A stretch of 13,199 nt of DNA from the NCBI GenBank assembly GCA_003517965.1, contig DOZO01000026.1, forward strand, positions 133,582-146,780. The letters are read 5' to 3'. The stretch comes from Desulfobulbaceae bacterium. GTDB taxonomy: Bacteria; Desulfobacterota; Desulfobulbia; Desulfobulbales; Desulfurivibrionaceae. A program made the position numbers and the translations under genes. Shown here in pieces: positions 6,451 through 11,880 of the stretch. Numbering within the stretch: position 1 is the first letter of the stretch; each line of letters starts with the position of its first letter. The notes beneath the pieces are model-generated. The model was given only the letters and a program-made list of their open reading frames with translations, did not search any database and was not told the origin of the DNA.

Positions 6451-7965
6451 TCAGCAAAAAAAAGCGGCGTGGTTGGAGGTGAAAAGCGGCGGGTCGCGGT
6501 GGAGAATCCGGGCAATGGCCGAATGACGTTTGAACTCCTGATCGAGAAAGCGTCGTATTTCTTTGCGTGACCAGCCTTTGGGATGCTCGAAATCGGTGTA
6601 CAGGGAGAGGTCGCCTCCGTAAAATTCGCTGCGGGTCACCGAGGGCGCTTCCGGGCTGCCGATGGGCATGTTGAACACGGCCAGATTGAGAAAGGTGATG
6701 GCCGCATGATGCTGGACCACGAAATCCAGGGTGTGTCGTGCTTCGGCCAGGGATTCGGCGGGAGTGCCAAACAGCAAATAGATGTAGGTGGCGATTCCGG
6801 CTTCGGCCAGGGCCTGCAGCACCTTGGCGCTTAGAGCCAGATCCTGACCCTTGTGCATGGCATCCAGTACAGCCTGTTCGCCTGATTCCAGGCCCAGTTT
6901 CAGCAGCCGGCAGCCGGAGCGGCGCAGGGCTTGGCAAAAATCGGGCTCGGCCAGCAGGGGGCTGATCCGGGCAAAGCCGTACCAGTCGAGGCCCGGAGGT
7001 TCGGCGGCCAGAGCCTGCATCAGGGCCGGGCTGACCGCGTTATCAAGAAAATGGAGCAGGCTCGGCTGGACTGGTTGGATGGCGGTCTTGAGCTTGGCGA
7101 GATCAGCCAGCACCGTGGCTGGGAGAATCTGCTGGTAGGGGTTGCCTTCGGCTTTTTCCGGGCAGAATAGACAGTGATTCCAGTAGCAGCCCGAAGAGGC
7201 GGCATAGGGCAGAATCAGGCCGGGGGCCAGATAGTCGGTTAGCGGCAGGTCGGTATAGTCAGGGGTGTGGTGGCCCAGGGAAAAATTGCCGGCCAGGAGC
7301 CGGATTAGAGTTTCTTCTCCCGGCCCGGCCAGGCAATGATCGATCAACCCGGCAAAGGGGTTGCGAAAGCCGGGGTTGCGCAACCAGGAGGTGACCAGCC
7401 CGCCACCCAGTGCGATTGGCAGCCCCGGATAGCGTTTTTTAAGAAAGCCGAGCATGGCAAAGGTGGTGGTGGCCTGGCTCAGGTAGTTTAAGGAGAGGCC
7501 AATCAGTGTTGGCCGGCTCTCTTCGATAAGGCCGGGAAGCCGGGTGGAAAAATATGGGAAAAAGATGTTTGCCTCAGGGCGTTCGGCGGCCCGGATAAGG
7601 TCGGCGCTCTTCAGGGGAGAAAGCTCTTCGTCCTGATAATTGGTAAGGCTGAGGGAGAGATGATGGCGTTTGCCGGTCTGCTCCAGCATCCGGTTTACAT
7701 CTGCCACCGATCGCCGGTAGCGGGCGTGATTCTGGTACAGCTCCGGGCTGCGCAGGGACGCCAGATTATTCGTGAGATTTCTGCCGGCGCGGCGGCTCCA
7801 GATATCTGTACTGGCAGCTGGGGCGGCAAGCAGAAACAGCTGGCCTTCCAGGTTGGCGTCCAGCAGGGTGCAGGGCAGGCCATGACCTCGAATGGCCCCG
7901 GCCAGACGGGCAATCCCGGCAGGCGGTTCGCAGGCTTTGGCGGCTGGAGGATGGATGAGAAGCAT
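6451..7965 (-). CDS. B12-binding-type radical SAM protein
   Basis: This 504-residue cytoplasmic enzyme of unknown substrate has an N-terminal Rossmann-like region (1-225) following the cobalamin-binding pattern of class B radical SAM proteins: MLLIHPP, PTLIGLSLNY, IALGGGLV and AGPGEETL. The classical DxHxxG base-off B12 motif is not seen. The [4Fe-4S] motif is SGCYWNHCLFC, with Cys260, Cys265 and Cys268. The spacing is C-x4-C-x2-C, not the usual C-x3-C-x2-C, as in some other CYW-type members. LKLGLESGEQAVLDAMHKG (356-374) is the usual core strand of the family. The tail LFTSNHAAFF is well conserved in relatives as I recall them. The upstream start context is weak, but ATG 7965 begins at the family N-terminus. 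It is convergent with nikO. Nothing visible ties it to nickel. Confidence 0.88.
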   Translation of the reverse strand: MLLIHPPAAKACEPPAGIARLAGAIRGHGLPCTLLDANLEGQLFLLAAPAASTDIWSRRAGRNLTNNLASLRSPELYQNHARYRRSVADVNRMLEQTGKRHHLSLSLTNYQDEELSPLKSADLIRAAERPEANIFFPYFSTRLPGLIEESRPTLIGLSLNYLSQATTTFAMLGFLKKRYPGLPIALGGGLVTSWLRNPGFRNPFAGLIDHCLAGPGEETLIRLLAGNFSLGHHTPDYTDLPLTDYLAPGLILPYAASSGCYWNHCLFCPEKAEGNPYQQILPATVLADLAKLKTAIQPVQPSLLHFLDNAVSPALMQALAAEPPGLDWYGFARISPLLAEPDFCQALRRSGCRLLKLGLESGEQAVLDAMHKGQDLALSAKVLQALAEAGIATYIYLLFGTPAESLAEARHTLDFVVQHHAAITFLNLAVFNMPIGSPEAPSVTRSEFYGGDLSLYTDFEHPKGWSRKEIRRFLDQEFKRHSAIARILHRDPPLFTSNHAAFFC

Positions 7966-8011
7966 GAGCGTGAAGATACCAGAAGGCAGGCGAGAACGCC
8001 ATGGGCAGCTG

Positions 8012-8040
8012 AAAAAAACGGGCGCTCAAATGAGCGCCCG
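8012..8040 (-). terminator. Intrinsic terminator of the TauE/Usp operon
   Basis: The inverted repeat CGGGCGCTCA (8019-8028) with TGAGCGCCCG (8031-8040) folds into a GC-rich hairpin; the nominal 2-base loop would open to a larger one. Read on the minus strand it is followed directly by seven Ts (8012-8018). It lies about 125 bases after the stop of the tandem Usp gene and 46 bases before the radical SAM start, so it separates those two transcripts. Confidence 0.88.
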
Positions 8041-8059
8041 CAGGAAACATCATATGAAA

Positions 8060-8167
8060 CGTAACGGTTCAGCAGTGCCGGAGCTGCTATGAAGAGGCCA
8101 GCGAAGTGTGCTGGTGCACACGAGCTGGCCGATGACAACGCAGATGCGGTGCTGCTGGACCGTTACG
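8060..8167. repeat. 108-bp imperfect dyad covering the end of the usp gene
   Basis: Outer arms 8060-8087 and 8140-8167 are complementary at 23 of 28 positions. A nested inner hairpin pairs GGCCAGC (8096-8102) with GCTGGCC (8124-8130) and GTGTGC (8106-8111) with GCACAC (8116-8121) around a TGGT loop. The usp stop codon (8163-8165) lies inside the right arm. In RNA it would make a long cruciform-like stem-loop just before the terminator. The right half also occurs as a direct copy at 10378-10418, which suggests a small dispersed palindromic element rather than chance. Confidence 0.7.
8127..8167 (-). repeat. 41-bp repeat, copy 1
   Basis: This segment matches 10378-10418 at 36 of 41 positions in the same orientation; the core GGTGCTGCTGGA is identical. 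On the coding (minus) strand it begins 2 bases before the stop codon of the tandem Usp gene, so it supplies that TAA. It is also the right half of the 108-bp dyad. Confidence 0.75.
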
Positions 8168-9020
8168 ACAGATGGCAGACCAGGACCGGGCAATCCGCAT
8201 AGCCGATCACTCGCTCGGTGACGCTACCCATGAGCAGACGGGTCAGGCCTTTCCGGCCATGGGAACCCATGACGATAAGGCTGGCCGATATCTCTGCCGC
8301 CATGGCGGTGATGGCCTGATGGGGCTCGCCATCCCGCACGAACAGTTCCGCCTGGATGCCGAGATCCCCGGCCCATTTTTTGACCTTATCCAGAACCTTA
8401 TCTGCGTCCTTGTACAGTTCTTTCACCACTTCCTGGCCAACAGCGTAAAACTCATCGTTGGTATAGACCACGGAAACGGCGGAGAGTTTTGCTTGTCGTT
8501 CCTGGGCTATCTCCAAGGCGCGGGCCAGGGCGTTGTCGCAACAGGCTGAGCCGTCTGTGGCAAGTAGAATATTCTCCCAGGAGAGCTGGCTGGCTTCTGG
8601 AATAACCAGGACATCCTTGCCGGTATGTCCGATGACCCGGGCGGTGACGCTGCCGATGAGCGCCCGTTCCATCGTACCCTTGCCCCTGCGGCCCATGACA
8701 ATGAGATCGCAGTTTTCTTCCTCGGCGACATGAACGATCTGTTCGTATGGTTCGCCCTGTTCCAGATTGGTCAGGATATGCACCCCTTCCTGATCTGCAA
8801 TTAGCTTGGCTTCGGCCAGCAGCTCAAGGCCTGGCCCGGTAATGGCTTCTTTTATGTCTGAAACCCCGATGAGCTCCAGATCTCCCTGGTAGGAAGGGAC
8901 AACGGCCAGCACCTTGATCCAGCTCTTGTCCTCTCTGGCAAGCTGACTGGCCAGAGAGAGTGCGTTTTTAGCCGAGGGGGAACCGTCGTAGGCAACAAGA
9001 ATCTTTCTGTATTTAGCCAT
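8163..9020 (-). CDS. Tandem universal stress protein (two UspA domains)
   Basis: This 285-residue cytoplasmic protein consists of two Usp domains, about 1-141 and 147-285. Each begins with the typical strand and Asp (ILVAYDGSPSAKNAL; ILLATDGSACCDNAL). Each also has the ATP-binding signature G-x2-G-x9-G-S/T: 110-124 (GRRGKGTMERALIGS) and 252-266 (GSHGRKGLTRLLMGS). ATP binding is thus expected in both halves. Its start overlaps the end of the TauE gene by 8 bases, showing translational coupling and suggesting a direct functional link, perhaps regulation of the transporter by nucleotide state. It is the last gene of the minus-strand operon. Usp-transporter pairs are known in bacteria, but the target of this one is not established by the sequence. 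Confidence 0.93.
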   Translation of the reverse strand: MAKYRKILVAYDGSPSAKNALSLASQLAREDKSWIKVLAVVPSYQGDLELIGVSDIKEAITGPGLELLAEAKLIADQEGVHILTNLEQGEPYEQIVHVAEEENCDLIVMGRRGKGTMERALIGSVTARVIGHTGKDVLVIPEASQLSWENILLATDGSACCDNALARALEIAQERQAKLSAVSVVYTNDEFYAVGQEVVKELYKDADKVLDKVKKWAGDLGIQAELFVRDGEPHQAITAMAAEISASLIVMGSHGRKGLTRLLMGSVTERVIGYADCPVLVCHLS

Positions 9021-10353
9021 TGCTTACTCCCAGTATCGTTTTTTTACTTCTGCTATCTGCGGTCATACCCTTGATCATGGCCACGATGATGATCAAACCG
9101 GCAGAGCCCAAGGCTACAACCAGGGCCCAGAAGCTGATGCCTTCGAACAGGGCGATGGTGCCTGGCTCAAGAGGGCTGATCAGTTCAAGATCAGCCAGAT
9201 AGCCAGGCACCTTAACCCCGCGGCTGATTGCCACAATAAGCATGGTGGTGGCCATGACCACCTTGATGATGTAATCCTTGACGTAGGTGGTGCCCAAGGC
9301 GCCGAGCTGGACGCCGATAAGCGAGGTGGCGAGCAGCAGCAGAGCGAGACGGATATCGATAAGGCCGGAGAGCCCCCATTGTACCGAGCCCCAGGCGCCC
9401 ATGACAAAGGCGATGATCAGCTCGGTGGCGCTGGCTACCACGGCGGAGACGCCAAATACATAGATCATGCCGGGGACCCCGACAAAGCCGCCCACCGCGA
9501 TGGTGGCTGCCAGCATGCCGGTAAGTACTCCGATCGGGATGGTGATCCAGGCGGAGATGGTGATGTTGGCAGTCTTGAAATGGATCATTGGCGGGATATT
9601 GATTTTCTGCATGCGCAGGGCCAGTTTGCCTACGGTCGCTTCGCCGCTACCCTTGGCGAGTTTCCAGGCATCATAGAACACATAGCCGCCTACGAATACG
9701 AGCACTACCATGAAAACCGCGCTGATATAGAGATTGGAGCCTGCGCCGCCAAACTGGGCCAGGATGTATTTTTGAATCTTGATCCCGATCTGCACGCCGA
9801 TGACGGCGGTGACAGCCATGACCAGCCCGAGTTTGATGTCGGCCTGTCCGTATTTCCAGCGCTTGTACGCGCCGACCATAGCTTTGGGGAATTTGTGGCA
9901 CATGTTGCTGGCCACCGCCACCGCGCCGGGAACACCCAGGGACATCATGGCCGGGGTCATGACAAAGGCTCCACCAGAGCCGATGAAGCCGGAGAGCAAG
10001 CCGCCAATGGCACCGATAACAAGCAAGGCAAGGAGCTTGCTGACGGTCATGTCTATAAACATGATCGAGACATCCTTCATTACATTGCCGGTTTCGGCAT
10101 GTTTATCCAGGTTGATCAGCACTTTCTGGTTCAATTTTATGTCCTCGGGCTGCATCTTTTCGCCGAGGGCCAGGGTGATGAGTTCTTTGGTGTCATCCTT
10201 TTGAAAGGTAATGGTGCGTTCAGGGGCATGCACTTCGGTGATAATGCCCTTGAGCATATCCTTGGACGGCCCGTCTCCAGCGGCAAGGGCCGCTTGGGCG
10301 GACAGGGACAGGGGGAGCAGAGTGAACATCAGGATCATAAGTAACTTCTTCAT
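9013..10353 (-). CDS. TauE/SafE (TSUP) family anion transporter with periplasmic N-terminal domain
   Basis: This 446-residue inner-membrane protein probably moves sulfite or another sulfur-containing organic or inorganic anion. A signal peptide (MKKLLMILMF..., cut near AALAA-GDG) leads to a small soluble domain (about 27-98) with ITEVHAPERTITFQ, like a short beta-rich or OB-like fold. The TSUP core with roughly eight to nine helices follows. The two internal repeats of the family are visible: IGGLLSGFIGSGGAFVMTP (115-133) and GVLTGMLAATIAVGGFVGVPG (275-295). The length exceeds a plain TSUP protein (about 250-300) because of the extra domain and a long loop at about 228-262. An AAGGAG ribosome site precedes ATG 10353. 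Overlap with the Usp gene and the sigma-54 promoter upstream mark it as the functional centre of the operon. The substrate is not determinable here. Confidence 0.88.
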   Translation of the reverse strand: MKKLLMILMFTLLPLSLSAQAALAAGDGPSKDMLKGIITEVHAPERTITFQKDDTKELITLALGEKMQPEDIKLNQKVLINLDKHAETGNVMKDVSIMFIDMTVSKLLALLVIGAIGGLLSGFIGSGGAFVMTPAMMSLGVPGAVAVASNMCHKFPKAMVGAYKRWKYGQADIKLGLVMAVTAVIGVQIGIKIQKYILAQFGGAGSNLYISAVFMVVLVFVGGYVFYDAWKLAKGSGEATVGKLALRMQKINIPPMIHFKTANITISAWITIPIGVLTGMLAATIAVGGFVGVPGMIYVFGVSAVVASATELIIAFVMGAWGSVQWGLSGLIDIRLALLLLATSLIGVQLGALGTTYVKDYIIKVVMATTMLIVAISRGVKVPGYLADLELISPLEPGTIALFEGISFWALVVALGSAGLIIIVAMIKGMTADSRSKKTILGVSNG

Positions 10354-10377
10354 TGTGGGTAAATCTCCTTATAGATA

Positions 10378-10418
10378 GGCCGCTGACAAAGCAGATGTGG
10401 TGCTGCTGGATAGTTACG
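10378..10418 (-). repeat. 41-bp repeat, copy 2
   Basis: This is a direct copy (36/41) of 8127-8167. It begins 1 base after the TAA stop (10420-10422) of the small membrane protein gene and fills most of the 66-base gap before the TauE start. Unlike copy 1 it has no inverted partner beside it. Confidence 0.75.
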
Positions 10419-10419
10419 T

Positions 10420-10770
10420 TTATTTTTTGGCTTCAAGTCCAAGAGCACTCAGCAGATTGCTGGCAAAGGCTCCGTGAATAAAGGAAAAGAAAAAGGCTGC
10501 CCCCACTGGGTACATCCAACGCCAGCCGCCCATGGTGAAGATGTCGGTAACCAGTTTTTCGTTGGTAAAGAGCAATATATAGGCGAAAAGCGAGATCGTT
10601 CCGAAGATTATGGTTGCCAGGTAGGGCTTGCGTTTTGCCACAGGCGCTGGAGACTTACGGGGTTGTTTTTTGCTGGTTTTGCCGTCCAGTATCTGGCGGG
10701 CGGTGTCGTGTTCGCCTGCTTCGGCAAAGGCAATAGCCGACATGTTTTTGTCAAAGGTGGTGATGGTCAT
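10420..10770 (-). CDS. Small membrane protein with N-terminal FAEAGE module
   Basis: This 116-residue protein is not recognised as a named family. Residues 10-28 (MSAIAFAEAGEHDTARQIL) match the N-terminal module of the two upstream genes. A basic Lys/Pro-rich linker (31-48) follows, then two membrane helices (about 50-69 and 84-106) and a conserved-looking end, FIHGAFASNLLSALGLEAKK. With a positively charged N-terminal part the module should be cytoplasmic. It sits between the Usp-like gene and the TauE gene, so an accessory membrane subunit or anchor of the transporter is plausible. GGAAG upstream supports ATG 10770. Its stop is followed at once by a 41-bp repeat. Confidence 0.82.
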   Translation of the reverse strand: MTITTFDKNMSAIAFAEAGEHDTARQILDGKTSKKQPRKSPAPVAKRKPYLATIIFGTISLFAYILLFTNEKLVTDIFTMGGWRWMYPVGAAFFFSFIHGAFASNLLSALGLEAKK

Positions 10771-10805
10771 TTTTTCTTCCTTTTTTAGCTGAATTAGTTA
10801 GTGGA

Positions 10806-11330
10806 TCAGGCTCGTACCGATCCTGCGTACATCACGACAGGGCAGTGCAAGGCCTGAAATTTGGCGATCATGTTTTCTTTTGCTTTGCGGCAGATGGCGC
10901 TGTCTGGCTCCAGCGCGTCAAAGACAACGCAAAGGATATCCCGACGGACGCTGGCATGGCGGAGCATCTCGTCGGCCAGGCAGCCTGGGCCGTTGATGGG
11001 CTGATAGACAACGCCCTTTTGTTGTAAAGCGATGTTCAAGGCGGCGAGGGGTTCTTTTTCCTGGCGCATCAGGTGTTCTGTCTCGTTTTCCGGCAGGCGC
11101 AGCATATGGAAAATTTCCAGGCTGCCGCCGAGGCGCTGGCAGAGATGCAGGGCATAGCTGATGGTTCTTGTGGCAAGCTCCGGCTTGTCGGTGCCCAGAA
11201 GTACTCGTTTGTGTGCGTTTTTATTGTTTTTGAGGAACTGACGCGCAGTCTCGAACTCACCGGCCTCGGCGAAGGTCACCGCGGCCATGGTTTCCTCAAG
11301 TTTTTTGCACAGGGTCGTCAGGGCGTTCAT
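10806..11330 (-). CDS. FAEAGE module fused to divergent Usp-like domain
   Basis: A 174-residue cytoplasmic protein. Residues 15-33 (MAAVTFAEAGEFETARQFL) carry the module shared with both neighbouring genes. Residues 41-170 follow the universal stress protein fold: first strand KRVLLGTDKPE, helix ATRTISYALHLCQRLGG, strand SLEIFHML, and the closing strand CPVVMYAG. The ATP-binding G-x2-G-x9-G motif is missing (the stretch reads VVFDALEPDSAICRKAKENM), so this Usp domain probably does not bind ATP, like E. coli UspA. The ribosome site before ATG 11330 is poor; the start is chosen because residues 1-14 align with the N-terminus of the preceding 59-residue protein. It lies 29 bases after that gene and 35 before the next. 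Translational coupling may replace a strong Shine-Dalgarno sequence. Confidence 0.82.
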   Translation of the reverse strand: MNALTTLCKKLEETMAAVTFAEAGEFETARQFLKNNKNAHKRVLLGTDKPELATRTISYALHLCQRLGGSLEIFHMLRLPENETEHLMRQEKEPLAALNIALQQKGVVYQPINGPGCLADEMLRHASVRRDILCVVFDALEPDSAICRKAKENMIAKFQALHCPVVMYAGSVRA

Positions 11331-11359
11331 GGCTTGTTTAGTGGGTAAGAGTGTTTGCT

Positions 11360-11539
11360 TCAGTGGGCAGTCTGATTAGTCACGTTCTGGCCGCCAGTCA
11401 TCGGGGTGTTTTGCGGTGCCCGTTGCCTCCGCGTTGATTTCCGGTTGTTGAGGAATTCTTGGGCCAGTTCGGGTTCGTTGGCTTCGGCAAAGGTAATGGC
11501 CATTAGCAGGCGGTCGATTCGGTTCAGGATGGTATTCAT
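11360..11539 (-). CDS. 59-residue protein consisting mainly of the FAEAGE module
   Basis: A small gene, first in the minus-strand operon. ATG 11539 is preceded by AAAGGAG at an ideal distance. The product starts MNTILNRIDRLL, then the shared module MAITFAEANEPELAQEFLNNRK (13-34, interrupted by no gap), then a basic, polar tail (RRQR, NTPMTGGQNVTN) ending NQTAH. There is no membrane segment or signal. The alignment of its module with the two downstream proteins, the strong ribosome site and the sigma-54 promoter about 70 bases upstream together make it a real gene despite its size. The module looks like one amphipathic helical hairpin. Function unknown; a free, soluble form of a domain that is also attached to Usp and membrane partners suggests a competitor or adaptor. 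Confidence 0.8.
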   Translation of the reverse strand: MNTILNRIDRLLMAITFAEANEPELAQEFLNNRKSTRRQRAPQNTPMTGGQNVTNQTAH

Positions 11540-11608
11540 GGCGTTTCTCCTTTGGAGGGGTTTGCGTTATTAGGGAACAGGGCAAAAGCTCTGTTGGCTG
11601 TTGCTAAG

Positions 11609-11624
11609 AGCAACAAACGTGCCA
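11609..11624 (-). promoter_or_regulatory. Sigma-54 (RpoN) promoter of the TauE/Usp operon
   Basis: Read on the minus strand the site is TGGCACG-TTTG-TTGCT, a full match to the -24/-12 consensus TGGCACG-N4-TTGCW, with the required GG-N10-GC spacing. Transcription should start near 11598, about 59 bases before the ATG at 11539. The operon therefore needs an enhancer-binding activator protein. The site also lies within a small inverted repeat (11593-11626), which is probably incidental. Confidence 0.88.
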
Positions 11625-11701
11625 ACCCTGGAGTATGTACTTTTATGGTGTAATTTCGGGCAGTTGCCATTATTTTTTGGCAAAAAGGTGACGTTTCACT
11701 T

Positions 11702-11797
11702 ATGCAACGATACGGGCGGCATAAAAAAATAATAATTAATAAAATCAAAAAGATAACGTATTGTTGCATTTGAAGAGGGGATGTTGCCTAATGCAAC
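11702..11797. promoter_or_regulatory. Candidate enhancer sites with ATGCAAC/GTTGCAT motifs
   Basis: ATGCAACGATACG (11702-11714) recurs inverted, with 12 of 13 matches, at 11757-11769. A third site, GTTGC-N5-GCAAC (11783-11797), again contains ATGCAAC. The sites lie about 105 to 200 bases upstream of the predicted sigma-54 start, the usual distance for activator-binding enhancers, and just upstream of the divergent kinase gene. The AT-rich stretch between the first two (11721-11750) could bend easily. The rest of the 341-base gap 11540-11880 holds the two promoters and no further gene. Confidence 0.55.
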
Positions 11798-11800
11798 CTC

Positions 11801-11816
11801 TGGACTTTGTTTTGCG
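11801..11816 (+). promoter_or_regulatory. Possible weak sigma-54 promoter of the kinase gene
   Basis: TGGACTT-TGTT-TTGCG keeps the invariant GG-N10-GC spacing and the TTGC box, but the -24 box is only TGGAC. Transcription would start near 11827, 54 bases before ATG 11881. It could allow autoregulation through the same upstream motifs, but an unseen sigma-70 promoter is equally possible. Confidence 0.35.
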
Positions 11817-11880
11817 CTGGGAGTATTATGTCTTACTTGTATGGGGAGATTGGCTCCCTTGCGAGAAAGGAAGGCAGATC

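Noticed and set aside
8053..8092. 12-codon plus-strand open frame with a GGAAAC stretch upstream
   Set aside because: It lies inside the dyad and terminator region antisense to the operon end; the length is within chance and nothing supports translation.
9379..10344. 321-codon open frame on the plus strand
   Set aside because: It is antisense to the TauE/SafE gene. The product is rich in His, Asp and Gly, as expected from complementing hydrophobic codons, and has no domain or ribosome site.
11376..11585. 69-codon minus-strand open frame at the head of the TauE/Usp operon
   Set aside because: It overlaps the 59-residue gene in another frame; the latter has the strong ribosome site and the module shared with its neighbours.
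11593..11626. Hairpin GTTGGC-TGTTGCT / AGCAACA-GCCAAC as a terminator or riboswitch
   Set aside because: It has no T-run, and most of it coincides with the sigma-54 promoter and lies upstream of the predicted transcript start, so the RNA would contain only one side.
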